NCBI GenBank assembly: GCA_964581385.1
Contig: CAZOOK010000005.1
Span: 1 to 64,000 of the forward strand
Direction of reading: 5' to 3'
DNA from: CAZOOK01 sp964581385
GTDB lineage: Bacteria; Pseudomonadota; Gammaproteobacteria; Nevskiales; Nevskiaceae
Length of the DNA stretch: 64,000 nt
Below, piece after piece: positions 9,104 to 17,841 of this stretch. Under the pieces are notes generated by a model. The model ran no database searches. It had not been told where the DNA came from and saw only the letters and a list, made by a program, of their open reading frames with translations. A program made the position numbers and the translations under genes. The first letter of the stretch is position 1, and each line of letters opens with the position of its first letter.

Positions 9104-10444
9104 ATGAAAATCGCCGTCATCGGATCTGGAATTTCAGGACTCGCCGCCGCCTGGCTGCTGTCGCAACGCCACGAGGTCGTGCTGTTCGAGCAGGATCGCC
9201 GCATTGGCGGCCACACCAACACCTTCATCGCGCAGATGCCGCGAGGCGAGCAGCCGGTGGATACCGGTTTTATCGTCTACAACGAATTGAATTATCCGAA
9301 TCTCACGGCGATGTTTCGCGAGCTGGACGTGGCGACACGGCCGGCGGAAATGAGCTTTGCGGTCAGCCTGGGAGATGGTGCGTTCGAGTACGCCGGCAAT
9401 AATCTCTACACGCTGTTCGCACAAGGCTCGAACCTGTTTTCGCGCCGTCATTTGGGCATGCTGACCGACATCCTGCGCTTCAATGCGATGGCCAAGCGCT
9501 GCTGGCGCGACGGCACGCTGCCGGAGACGCCGATCGGCGAATGGCTGGCAAACAACGGCTTTAGCCGCGACTTCGGTACGCGCTATCTGCTGCCGATGGC
9601 TGGTTCGATCTGGTCGTGCTCGATGCGGCAGGCCGAACGGTTTCCGGTGCGCTATTTCATCGATTTCTACTACCGCCATCGACTGCTGAATATCATGCAG
9701 CGGCCGCAATGGCGCAGTGTGGTCGGCGGCAGTCGCAACTACATCGCGAAACTGCTCGCGCGCTTTCGCGGCGAGTTGCGCAGCAATTGTGAGGTAAAGG
9801 CGCTGCGGCGCGACGAGCATGGCGCGCAGGTGATCAGCGCCGCTGGCGAAGAGCGCTTCGATGCTGTTGTCAGCGCCGCGCACTCGGACCAGATATTGCG
9901 CTGCCTGACCGATGCGAACGCGCAGGAGCGGCGCGTGCTCGGTGCGATCCGCTATGCACCAAACCAGGCATGGTTGCATACCGATGCGAGCTTCCTGCCG
10001 AAGCGGCGCGCGGTATGGTGCGCCTGGAATTACATGGGACCGCCGGGCGATCTCAAACTGAGCGATGCAGTGACCGATCGCGAAATCTGTCTCAGCTACT
10101 GGATGAATCTGCTGCAGTCGATCCCCGGTGATACCCCATATGTGGTGACACTCAATCCGTATCGTGAACCGCCGGCCGAAAAAGTGCTTTATCACACTGT
10201 CTACGATCATCCGCTTTACAACGCCGAAGCGGTCGAGGCGCAAAAGCTGCTGCCGACGATCCAGGGCCGCAGCCGGGTGTGGTTCTGCGGCGCATGGACC
10301 GGCTTTGGCTTTCATGAGGACGGGTTGAAGTCGGCACTCGCGGTTGCCAATGCACTCGGTTGCGCACCTGCCTGGGCGACGCACACTGAAGCGCCCACTC
10401 TTCCATCCGCGACGATGAATCTCGCGAACCAAGGCGCGAGCTGA
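9104..10444 (+). CDS. FAD-dependent oxidoreductase (amine-oxidase/desaturase-like)
   Basis: A 446-residue flavoprotein with an N-terminal dinucleotide-binding fold, GSGISGLAAAWLL at residues 7-19, followed by FEQDRRIGGHTNT, the FAD ribose-binding acidic residue and the GG doublet of the amine-oxidase superfamily. The C-terminal FAD contact is seen in WFCGAWTGFGFHEDGLKSAL. This family is regularly found directly before DUF1365 and a cyclopropane synthase, as here, and is believed to act on membrane fatty acids, for example by desaturation; the substrate is not proven. It begins a same-strand run with three bases before the DUF1365 gene. The long open frame on the opposite strand is an artefact of codon composition. 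Confidence 0.88.
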   Translation: MKIAVIGSGISGLAAAWLLSQRHEVVLFEQDRRIGGHTNTFIAQMPRGEQPVDTGFIVYNELNYPNLTAMFRELDVATRPAEMSFAVSLGDGAFEYAGNNLYTLFAQGSNLFSRRHLGMLTDILRFNAMAKRCWRDGTLPETPIGEWLANNGFSRDFGTRYLLPMAGSIWSCSMRQAERFPVRYFIDFYYRHRLLNIMQRPQWRSVVGGSRNYIAKLLARFRGELRSNCEVKALRRDEHGAQVISAAGEERFDAVVSAAHSDQILRCLTDANAQERRVLGAIRYAPNQAWLHTDASFLPKRRAVWCAWNYMGPPGDLKLSDAVTDREICLSYWMNLLQSIPGDTPYVVTLNPYREPPAEKVLYHTVYDHPLYNAEAVEAQKLLPTIQGRSRVWFCGAWTGFGFHEDGLKSALAVANALGCAPAWATHTEAPTLPSATMNLANQGAS

Positions 10445-10447
10445 ATC

Positions 10448-11245
10448 ATGCCCTTTCCTCACCCCTCGCCCCTCACTCCTCACGACGGTAGCGCCTGCCT
10501 TTACTCTGCACGCGTCATGCACCGCCGTCGCGTCGCGCCGTTCTATCGCTTTGTCTACCGAGTGTTTTATGTGCTGCTTGACGTGGATCGCATCGACGAG
10601 GCGACAGCGGACACGCGCCTGTTCTCGCACAATCGTTTCAACCTGCTGTCGTTCCACGACGCTGATCATGGCGACCACACCATCGGCGGACTGCGCGACT
10701 GGGCCGAGCGCCTGCTCGCTAGCCGCGGCATCGAGCTTGCCGGCGGACGCATCCGCTTGCTCGCGCTGCCACGCTTGTTCGGTTTTGCATTCAATCCAAT
10801 CAGTCTCTGGTATTGCGAGCATGCCGACGGCTCTCTGCGCGCGGTGATCGCAGCGGTCAATAACACGTTTGGAGAATCCCATTGCTATCTCCTTGCATCC
10901 GGCGGTGCACCGTTTCCGTATGAAAAGGAAATGGAAAAGGAAAAATGCTTTCACGTGTCGCCGTTCTTCGATCTGATGGGTCGCTATCGCTTTCGTCTGT
11001 CAGCGCCGGAAGAACGGATACGCGTGGTAATTCATGAAAGCCGCGAGGGGCTGCCGATTTTCGACGCCACGCTCGCGGGTGAACGCCAATCACTCTGCGA
11101 CACCGTTATTCTGAAACTGGTCGCGGCCATGCCGGTAATGACGCTGAAAGTCGTCGCGGGCATTCATTGGGAAGCTTTGAAGATCTGGCTGCGCGGAGGG
11201 AAATTCCACAAGAAGCCGCCGCGGCCATACCTGGAGATGACATGA
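10448..11245 (+). CDS. DUF1365 family protein
   Basis: A 265-residue member of DUF1365, a family of unknown biochemical function nearly always encoded between a flavin oxidoreductase and a cyclopropane fatty acid synthase. Typical features visible are the N-terminal VMHRRRVAPFYRFVYRVFY segment, FNPISLWYC in the centre, and NNTFGESHCYLL before a variable stretch ending CFHVSPFFDLMGRYRF. The gene ends in an ATGA overlap with the cyclopropane synthase start (11242-11245), so the two products are probably made in fixed proportion. From context I infer a role in modifying membrane phospholipid acyl chains. Confidence 0.88.
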   Translation: MPFPHPSPLTPHDGSACLYSARVMHRRRVAPFYRFVYRVFYVLLDVDRIDEATADTRLFSHNRFNLLSFHDADHGDHTIGGLRDWAERLLASRGIELAGGRIRLLALPRLFGFAFNPISLWYCEHADGSLRAVIAAVNNTFGESHCYLLASGGAPFPYEKEMEKEKCFHVSPFFDLMGRYRFRLSAPEERIRVVIHESREGLPIFDATLAGERQSLCDTVILKLVAAMPVMTLKVVAGIHWEALKIWLRGGKFHKKPPRPYLEMT

Positions 11246-12525
11246 AGAACGACGATTTTGCCGAAGGTGCCAGCTTTGCGCACGTCGTTGAACGCGACGG
11301 TTTTTCGCCCGACCTGCCGACGACGCTGAGCTCACGCGCCGGCAGTCGCGGCCTTTCGCTCGGCCTGCGTATGCTGCTGTACATGTTGTCCGGGTTGCGC
11401 GTTGGCTCGCTCGACGTGCGCATGCCAAACGGCGCGCTGCGGCAGTTCCGTGGCAGCACACCGGGACCGCACGCGGTGTGGCACATCAAGAACGAGCGGC
11501 TGATCGGCCACGTTCTGCACGGCGGCGAGGTCGGCATCGGCGATTCGTATATCGATGACTGCTGGGACTCACCAGACCTAACGCGGCTGCTGCACGTTCT
11601 ATATCTCAATGAGCGCCACTATAAGGGTCCATTCGAGAAGAACTGGCTCGGCCGCTTGTACGGGCGCTGGCAGCATCGGCGTCGCGCCAACAGCAAATGC
11701 AGGGCGCGCGAAAACATCAGCCATCACTACGATCTCGGTAACCCGTTCTACCGGCTATGGCTCGACGAGACCATGGCCTATTCATCAGCGCTCTTCGAGA
11801 AGCCAAACGAAACGCTGTACGACGCGCAGATCAACAAATTCCAACGCATGTACGAGCGTCTCGACCTGCGTGCCGCGCATCGGCTGCTGGAAATCGGCTC
11901 CGGTTGGGGTGGTTTCGCAATCTACGCCGCGCAGAAGTCCGGCTGCCGCGTGCATTCAATCACGCTGTCTCAGGAGCAGCTTGCGGAAGCGCGCCGGCGC
12001 GCGCACGCGGCAGGCGTTTCCGATCGTGTCACCTTCGAACTGCGCGACTATCGCGACGTACACGAAATCTACGATCGTGTCGTCTCGATCGAGATGTATG
12101 AAGCGGTCGGCGAGGAATATTGGCCGACTTACTTCTCGACCATCGAGCGCGTGCTGAAACCCGGCGGTCGCGCGTCGATCCAGGGCATTACCATCAATCC
12201 GGCGATCTTCGATCAGTACCGGACCAGGCGCGATTTCATCCAGAAACACATTTTCCCCGGCGGTATGCTGTGTCCGGCCGGCCGTTTCATGGATCTCGCG
12301 CGCGCAAGCGGACTGATGGCTGAAGACCCGAAATTCTTCGGCCATGATTACGGCGACACCGTCGCCTGCTGGCACCGCAACGTGCTCGGTGCGCGCGAGG
12401 CGATCCTGCGCCAGTTCGACGAACGCTTCTTACGTATGTGGCGCTATTATCTGAGCTACTGCGAAACCGGCTTCATCACCGGCAGCATCGACCTGATGCA
12501 GATCACGCTGACCAAGCCGGTTTAG
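11242..12525 (+). CDS. cfa: Cyclopropane-fatty-acyl-phospholipid synthase family methyltransferase
   Basis: A 427-residue SAM-dependent methyltransferase that adds a methylene or methyl group across double bonds of phospholipid acyl chains. The SAM-binding motif LEIGSGWGGFAIYAA lies at about residues 215-229. The upstream ENISHHYDLGNPFYRLWLD is the classic CFA-synthase lead-in, and the C-terminal QKHIFPGG and DLMQITLTKP segments are also typical. The frame opens earlier at 11167, but ATG 11242 overlaps the DUF1365 stop as ATGA and gives the normal length. Because the operon also holds a flavin enzyme, the product could be a methylated or further modified fatty acid rather than a simple cyclopropane. 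Confidence 0.93.
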   Translation: MKNDDFAEGASFAHVVERDGFSPDLPTTLSSRAGSRGLSLGLRMLLYMLSGLRVGSLDVRMPNGALRQFRGSTPGPHAVWHIKNERLIGHVLHGGEVGIGDSYIDDCWDSPDLTRLLHVLYLNERHYKGPFEKNWLGRLYGRWQHRRRANSKCRARENISHHYDLGNPFYRLWLDETMAYSSALFEKPNETLYDAQINKFQRMYERLDLRAAHRLLEIGSGWGGFAIYAAQKSGCRVHSITLSQEQLAEARRRAHAAGVSDRVTFELRDYRDVHEIYDRVVSIEMYEAVGEEYWPTYFSTIERVLKPGGRASIQGITINPAIFDQYRTRRDFIQKHIFPGGMLCPAGRFMDLARASGLMAEDPKFFGHDYGDTVACWHRNVLGAREAILRQFDERFLRMWRYYLSYCETGFITGSIDLMQITLTKPV

Positions 12526-12541
12526 TTCGCGAGGAGCGAGA

Positions 12542-12886
12542 ATGACCGCACGCCTGAAGCTGATTTTCGCCTTGATCCTGTTGACGATCATCGGAGCGAC
12601 TTCGTGGGCGAGCGCGCAATTGCCGCTCTGGAAAACGCCGCAGGCCATCGTCACGCACCCGTGGTTCATCGCCACGCTTGTCGATACCTATCTCGCGTTC
12701 TTCACGTACTGGCTGTGGGTCGCTTACAAGGAAACTTCCAACGTCGCGCGCGTGGTCTGGTTGGTGCTGATTTTCATGCTCGGTAATATGGCGATGGCCG
12801 GCTACATGCTGATCCAGTTATTCCGTCTGCCGCCCGGCGCAGAAATCGAAGACCTGCTGCTGCGGCGCACGCCATCGAAGCCGTGA
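12542..12886 (+). CDS. DUF1475 family membrane protein
   Basis: A 114-residue protein with three hydrophobic segments (about 5-25, 42-60 and 70-92) and the family-typical stretches HPWFIATLVDTYLAFFTYW and GNMAMAGYMLIQLFRLP. I recall this domain as DUF1475, commonly found after cyclopropane synthase genes. A 'gcgaggagcgag' ribosome-binding site precedes the ATG by a few bases. It lies 16 bases after cfa and overlaps the next gene by four bases (GTGA), so it is part of the same transcript. Its function is unknown; an accessory inner-membrane role in the lipid pathway is an inference. Confidence 0.75.
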   Translation: MTARLKLIFALILLTIIGATSWASAQLPLWKTPQAIVTHPWFIATLVDTYLAFFTYWLWVAYKETSNVARVVWLVLIFMLGNMAMAGYMLIQLFRLPPGAEIEDLLLRRTPSKP

Positions 12887-13383
12887 ACAATGCCGCGACC
12901 GACAGCAGAGGCGGAGGCTTCTGGCACCGGCGTGTCGTCGGCGTCATCATCGCGCAATTGCGCCAGGGCATCACGCCGGAAAAAATCGCACTGACGATCG
13001 CGCTCGGCTGTGTCCTCGCCGTATTCCCAATACTCGGTTCGACGACGCTGCTGTGCACAGTGACTGCACTCTGGCTGCGTCTGAACCAACCGATCATCCA
13101 GCTCGTAAGCTGGCTCTGCTATCCCTTGCAATTCGCGCTGCTGATCCCGTTTTATCGCGCCGGCGAGTGGTTCGGTGCGCCGCATCTTTCGCTATCGATT
13201 CCACAGCTCGTGCAACGCTTCGAAGCCGGGCCAATGAAATTCATCGCCGACTTCAGCACGATTGCGCTCGGCGGTGTCGTCGTCTGGCTCGTCACCGCGC
13301 CGGTGGCTGGTGTGTTGATCTACTTTCTCGTGCACGTGCCGCTGCGCACCCTCTCCGCGCGAACAGCACGCAAAACCCAATAG
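12883..13383 (+). CDS. DUF2062 domain membrane protein
   Basis: A 166-residue protein beginning at GTG 12883, which overlaps the previous stop as GTGA. DUF2062 proteins are small membrane proteins with the pattern seen here: a basic N-terminus, GITPEKIALTIALGCVLAVFPI, then two or three membrane spans ending in a Pro/Leu-rich loop (YFLVHVPLRTL). Their biochemical role is not established; several are fused to or co-encoded with lipid or glycosyl-transfer enzymes. It ends the five-gene lipid operon. No strong terminator is evident in the 223 bases before the next start. Confidence 0.82.
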   Translation: MNNAATDSRGGGFWHRRVVGVIIAQLRQGITPEKIALTIALGCVLAVFPILGSTTLLCTVTALWLRLNQPIIQLVSWLCYPLQFALLIPFYRAGEWFGAPHLSLSIPQLVQRFEAGPMKFIADFSTIALGGVVVWLVTAPVAGVLIYFLVHVPLRTLSARTARKTQ

Positions 13384-13606
13384 AGTGTGGCCGCTGAACG
13401 AGATCGACCGAGAGTATCGCTCCAGGCATGGAAGGTGCATTTGAAAACGTCAAAACTCTCGCATGCCCACAAGTCGCGGTCGGATCGACGAGGTTCTGGA
13501 GATTCGCAGCTTCGTGTGTGGGATAGCGCACCGACTTTACGGTTCGCCAGCGCCCATCTTGGTGGCACTTAGCCGGATATTCCCGGCAACCACTCAAGGA
13601 AAAATC

Positions 13607-14071
13607 ATGAGTAACGAAGACACAGTGAAAGTGCTCAACAGTCTCATTCAGACGTCCGAGGACGGCAAGAAGGGATTCGCCGAAGCAGCCAAGGAAGCGA
13701 CAAAGCCCGACCTGAAAACTATGTTCTCGCAACGTTCCATTGATTGCGAAACAGCGGTGGTCGAACTGCAGCGACTGGTGGAATCGCTTGGCGGCAAGGC
13801 GAAAGACAGCGGCACGGTCGCCGGCGCTGCGCATCGCGGTTGGACCAAGGTGATAACTTCTGTCGGCGACGCCAACATCTCCGTGCTCGAAGAAGTGGAG
13901 CGCGCCGAAGACAAGGCCAAGTCGGCGTACGCAAAGGCGCTGACCGCCACACTGTCTGAGCAGGTCCGGAGCGTGGTGCAGCGTCAGCACGACGGCGCCG
14001 TCCGCAATCACGACATCATTCGCGATCTGCGCAACAGCTACAAAGCCGCCAAGGAAGCCGTCACGAGTTGA
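13607..14071 (+). CDS. PA2169/DUF2383 family four-helix-bundle protein
   Basis: A 154-residue soluble protein, almost entirely helical. It starts with MSNEDTVKVLNSLIQTSEDG, a pattern characteristic of the PA2169 family (DUF2383), which has a ferritin-like fold. These proteins are linked to stress and stationary-phase responses but have no proven reaction. The start is ATG 13607, preceded by a caagga ribosome-binding site; the frame extends back to 13463, but that part is not protein-like. The gene stands alone and is followed by a strong intrinsic terminator at 14149, so it is probably expressed from its own promoter in the 13384-13606 gap. Confidence 0.85.
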   Translation: MSNEDTVKVLNSLIQTSEDGKKGFAEAAKEATKPDLKTMFSQRSIDCETAVVELQRLVESLGGKAKDSGTVAGAAHRGWTKVITSVGDANISVLEEVERAEDKAKSAYAKALTATLSEQVRSVVQRQHDGAVRNHDIIRDLRNSYKAAKEAVTS

Positions 14072-14148
14072 CGGGCGCTTCGACCCTAAATCCCGTCTGC
14101 CGCCGACGCGAGTTGCGGCAGACAGGCCGAGGGCACAAACACCATCAA

Positions 14149-14178
14149 CCCGGAGCGCTGCTCCGGGATTTTGGTTTT
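14149..14178 (+). terminator. Rho-independent terminator after the DUF2383 gene
   Basis: A perfect 7-bp stem (cccggag/ctccggg) with a cgctg loop is followed by attttggtttt. It lies 78 bases after the DUF2383 stop codon and fits a plus-strand intrinsic terminator. Confidence 0.8.
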
Positions 14179-14351
14179 GACATGTGATGCGATTCGGTCA
14201 GTGAAGAAGGCGGGTGATATTGTGGTTTGCGAACCCGCCCCTACCTGCTGGCTATTTGCTACTCGTCAAACCGACACTTATTTGGTGTCAAATATTCTTC
14301 GGCAGCCAATTAGAATCATCGGAATTTCAGGCCAGCATCAGCAAGCAACGA

Positions 14352-15287
14352 TCAATCTTGATCAGCGTCCTCAAATCCGCGTCCACTAAACGACTTACGC
14401 AACTCCTCCAACCGCTCATCCTTCTCCGCCCAGATCGCGCTGACCCAATTCTGGAAGCGATGCCGGAATTCCGGATTACCGTGGTAGTCGCCGCTGATCC
14501 ACTCCGGATCGATCGGTCTTAGTTTCGCTTCGACGACGATGTTGTGCTGGCGGCCAGCGAGGAAGTCCCACAGCGGATTGCTGTCGCCTGGACCATAAAA
14601 GATCGTCACATCGAGAATACCTGCGAGTTGATCACCCATCGCCGCGAGTGTGAATGCCATGCCTGCGGATTTCGGCCGCAGCAGATGCCGGTATGGCGAT
14701 TTGCGCGCGATGCGCTTTTCTTCAGTAAAGCGCGTGCCATCGAGAAAGTTGACGATGGTGATTGGTTCGCCGCGAAAGCGCTCGCAGAAACGCCGCGTGG
14801 TTTCGAGGTCGTCGCGAGCGCGCTGTGGATTCATCGCCACGGCCTTCGACGAATGACGCTGCATGAACGGGAAATCCATCGCCCAGCAGACTTGTCCGAT
14901 GATCGGCAACCAGATCAATTCCTTTTTCAGAAAAAAACGTGTCCACGGCACGCGGCCGCTGCATATCGCGAACAGAATCAGAATGTCGGCCCAGCTTTGG
15001 TGATTGCAGATCAACAGATAACTGCGCGACGGATCGAGATCTGGCGGCAAATCGAGGCGTCGATACGGCGACAACAGCAGCCGGTAGATGCGCACGTTGG
15101 TCGCGGTCCAGCTCGCACCGACCCACACCAGGTAGCGCGTCATTACACGCCGCACCGCTGGCAGCGGCACGAGAATTTTTATCAACGTGCCGGGGACTAC
15201 AAACAGAACTACCCAGAACAGCAGGGCGGCGAGCTTGACGAGAAATGTGACCGCGATCGCGAGCGGTGCCGGCAGAAAGCGGACCAT
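14352..15287 (-). CDS. PlsC-family acyltransferase (YihG-like)
   Basis: A 311-residue membrane-bound acyltransferase. Two N-terminal membrane spans (about 8-40) precede the acyltransferase block I HX4D motif in CNHQSWADILIL, block II (WTRFFLKKEL) and block III (FLDGTRFTEEKR). The family transfers fatty acyl groups from acyl-ACP or acyl-CoA to lysophosphatidic acid or related lysolipids. The longer C-terminal region resembles the E. coli YihG group rather than minimal PlsC. It begins three bases after the hemE stop codon, so it is the last gene of a pyrF-hemE-acyltransferase transcript. A role in phospholipid remodelling is likely; the exact acceptor cannot be read from the sequence. Confidence 0.87.
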   Translation of the reverse strand: MVRFLPAPLAIAVTFLVKLAALLFWVVLFVVPGTLIKILVPLPAVRRVMTRYLVWVGASWTATNVRIYRLLLSPYRRLDLPPDLDPSRSYLLICNHQSWADILILFAICSGRVPWTRFFLKKELIWLPIIGQVCWAMDFPFMQRHSSKAVAMNPQRARDDLETTRRFCERFRGEPITIVNFLDGTRFTEEKRIARKSPYRHLLRPKSAGMAFTLAAMGDQLAGILDVTIFYGPGDSNPLWDFLAGRQHNIVVEAKLRPIDPEWISGDYHGNPEFRHRFQNWVSAIWAEKDERLEELRKSFSGRGFEDADQD

Positions 15288-15290
15288 CGC

Positions 15291-16358
15291 TCAGGATGCT
15301 TTGACGTGATACGCCGGGCTCAGATCACGCACCGCGCGGACCAGCGCGGTGACATGCTCCGGCGGCGTGTGCTGCTGGATACCGTGACCAAGATTGAAGA
15401 TATGCCCTGGACCGCTGCCGTAGCTTTCCAGCACGCGCGCGACTTCGGCACGGATCGCGTCCGGCTGTGCGAATAGCGCGCCAGGATCGAGATTGCCCTG
15501 CAGGGCGACGCTGCCCTGCGTCAGCCGGCGCGCATCGGTGAGATCGGTGGTCCAGTCGACGCCGAGCGCGGCGCAACCAGTTGCCGACATTTCCGCGAGA
15601 TGTGCGCCGCAGCCTTTCGAGAACAGAATCACCGGTACGCCGGGCGCCGTCTCGCGCAGCTGCTCAACGATCATCGCCATACTCCACAACGAGTATTCGC
15701 GATAACCGAGCGGGTCGAGCGCGCCACCCCAGGTGTCGAAGATCATCAGCGCGTCGGCGCCGGCTGCTGCTTGCGCGGCGAGGTACTGAGCGACCGCGTC
15801 AGCGAGCTTGGACAGCAGTGCGCGCAGAATCTCCGGGGCGTCGTAGCGCAAACGCTTGGCATGTGTGAAATCGCGCGAACCGCGTCCTTCGATCATGTAT
15901 GTCGCCAGGGTCCACGGGCTGCCGGCGAAGCCAATCAGCGGGACACGCCCGGCAAGCGCGGACTTGATCGTGCGCACCGCGTCGATCACATAGCGCAAAT
16001 CACTTTCCGGATCGGGAATCGGCAAGCGCATCACATCCGCTTCGCTGCGCAGCGGCCGCTCGAAGGCCGGACCTTCGCCGTCGAGAAAATACAGACCCAG
16101 GCCCATCGCGTCGGGGATGGTCAGGATGTCCGAGAACAGGATCGCCGCGTCGAGATCGAAACGGTCGATCGGCTGCATCGTGACTTCGCAAGCCAGCTCT
16201 GGTGTCTTGCACAGCGTCAGGAAACTGCCGGCCTTGGCGCGCATGGCGCGATATTCGGGCATGTAGCGGCCCGCCTGGCGCATCAGCCACACCGGCGTGC
16301 GCGCGACAGGCTCGCGGCGCAGCGCACGCATAAACAGATCATTTTTGAGATGGCTCAT
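15291..16358 (-). CDS. hemE: Uroporphyrinogen decarboxylase
   Basis: A 355-residue cytoplasmic enzyme of haem biosynthesis that removes four carboxyl groups from uroporphyrinogen III to give coproporphyrinogen III. The N-terminal signature PVWLMRQAGRYMPEYR, with its substrate-contacting arginines, and the second signature GFAGSPWTLATYMIEG are both complete. The conserved Asp that contacts the pyrrole nitrogens is in AAILFSDILTIPDAMG. Length is standard. Its start overlaps the pyrF stop by four bases, so it is translationally coupled to pyrF, an uncommon but plausible pairing of two decarboxylases. Confidence 0.97.
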   Translation of the reverse strand: MSHLKNDLFMRALRREPVARTPVWLMRQAGRYMPEYRAMRAKAGSFLTLCKTPELACEVTMQPIDRFDLDAAILFSDILTIPDAMGLGLYFLDGEGPAFERPLRSEADVMRLPIPDPESDLRYVIDAVRTIKSALAGRVPLIGFAGSPWTLATYMIEGRGSRDFTHAKRLRYDAPEILRALLSKLADAVAQYLAAQAAAGADALMIFDTWGGALDPLGYREYSLWSMAMIVEQLRETAPGVPVILFSKGCGAHLAEMSATGCAALGVDWTTDLTDARRLTQGSVALQGNLDPGALFAQPDAIRAEVARVLESYGSGPGHIFNLGHGIQQHTPPEHVTALVRAVRDLSPAYHVKAS

Positions 16359-17074
16359 GGCTTCACTTTATTCAGCGCAGCGGCGATTTCCGCCTGGATG
16401 GCTTCGGCGGCCGCGCACGGATCGGCCGCATCGCGGATCGGTCGGCCGACAACCAGATAGTCGGCGCCAGATTGCAGGGCGCGCGACGGCGTCATTACGC
16501 GCTTCTGGTCCGATTCGGAGCGGTTGTCGACGGGACGGATGCCCGGCGTGACGACGATCAGTTCGCGCGGCGCTTCCGTACGCAGGCGTTCGACTTCGAG
16601 TCCGGACGACACCACGCCGTCGCAGCCGGCCGCCAGCGCGCGACGCGCACGCGACAATACCAGTTCAGCAACGTCGCATTGAAAGCCGAGATCGTCAAGA
16701 TCACCGCGATCAAGACTGGTCAGCGCCGTCACCGCCAGCACGCGCAGGCCGTTCGACTTGGCCTGTGCCGCCGCTTCCATCATCGATTGATTGCCGTGGA
16801 TCGTGCAGAACTGCGCGCCGCGCTCGGACAGCGAGCGTACCGCGCGCGCAACGGTCTCCGGGATATCGAAAAACTTCAAATCGACAAACACCTTCTTGTC
16901 GTTGCCGCGCAGCCAGTCGAGCAGCCCGAAAAAGCCAGGGGACATGCACAATTCGAGACCGATCTTGTAGAAACTCGCACTGTCGCCGAGACGGTTCACC
17001 AGCAGCTGCGCGGCTGGCACGTCGGGAACATCGAGGGCGACGATCAGACGCTCGCGCGCGGAAATAGTTTGCAT
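16355..17074 (-). CDS. pyrF: Orotidine 5'-phosphate decarboxylase
   Basis: A 239-residue enzyme for the last step of UMP synthesis, decarboxylating OMP. The catalytic Asp-Lys-Asp array is seen in VFVDLKFFDIPETV. The N-terminal LIVALDVPD and C-terminal VVTPGIRP and ADYLVVGRPI phosphate-binding loops are present. The frame is open to 17182, but the Met at 17074 (MQTISARERL) sits just ahead of the first beta strand and gives the usual length. It heads the operon with hemE and the acyltransferase. Confidence 0.96.
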   Translation of the reverse strand: MQTISARERLIVALDVPDVPAAQLLVNRLGDSASFYKIGLELCMSPGFFGLLDWLRGNDKKVFVDLKFFDIPETVARAVRSLSERGAQFCTIHGNQSMMEAAAQAKSNGLRVLAVTALTSLDRGDLDDLGFQCDVAELVLSRARRALAAGCDGVVSSGLEVERLRTEAPRELIVVTPGIRPVDNRSESDQKRVMTPSRALQSGADYLVVGRPIRDAADPCAAAEAIQAEIAAALNKVKP

Positions 17075-17182
17075 CGCATCACATTCCGGTAAAAGGCAAG
17101 TCGATCGCGGCCACAAATTCACCGCGATATCGCTTCGTGATTTTCCTCGCACCAGGAGCACGCACAGCCTGCACGCAGGCAC

Positions 17183-17684
17183 GCGTCCGAAGCTTGAGCG
17201 CTTCTGCGGGCTTGGCAGCGAGTATGGTGAGATTCATGCAGTGACGGCCGGAGCGGCGTGCGTTCTCAGAAGGACAGGCTCACCATGAAGACGGGTGCAT
17301 TGTACGTATGCTGCTGACGGACTCACAAGCACGCGTTAGCGATGGACATTAACTCGTCTCGACCGCTCGGCCAGCGCAGGAGGCCCAAGCTGAGCATCTA
17401 TGTGGATCTAAGGGGTACACGAAGAAGGAAAAATCGAAAGGGAAAAGGAGGCTGTTCAGGTCCGTAACATCTGCGCCGCTGTTCGTCGGGATATTAGAAG
17501 AGGGCACGGCGCCCACCGGCGGCGGCCTCGCAACCTCCGCGTGCTCTCCTGAAGCAATCTCCGCAGGAAGCAGAGAACCCGCGGCTTCCGTCCGAAATCT
17601 GGGATAATTCACGGCGACTCCGGCAACCCGCTCGCTCGGGCCGCTGCCAAAAATCGAAAGCAATTCACGCAAGCCACTCCGCGC
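17183..17684. other. Gene-free region between pyrF and the tRNA gene
   Basis: About 500 bases without a convincing gene. The part nearest pyrF must carry that operon's promoter; the part nearest the tRNA must carry the tRNA promoter, but I see no strong -35/-10 pair. An open frame on the minus strand (17349-17699) overlaps the tRNA and has no protein-like composition. Confidence 0.6.
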
Positions 17685-17760
<76 letters not shown>

Positions 17761-17841
17761 ATAAAATCAGCATCTTACTGTTTAAGCCTAGACAGTCCCT
17801 TGGTCTAAAGGTACATTTTCGGTACACTGAAGTACACGGAG

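Noticed and set aside
9134..10954. 606-residue open frame antisense to the FAD oxidoreductase gene
   Set aside because: Arg/His/Ala-rich composition without domain patterns; the plus-strand genes show full family motifs. A by-product of GC-rich codons.
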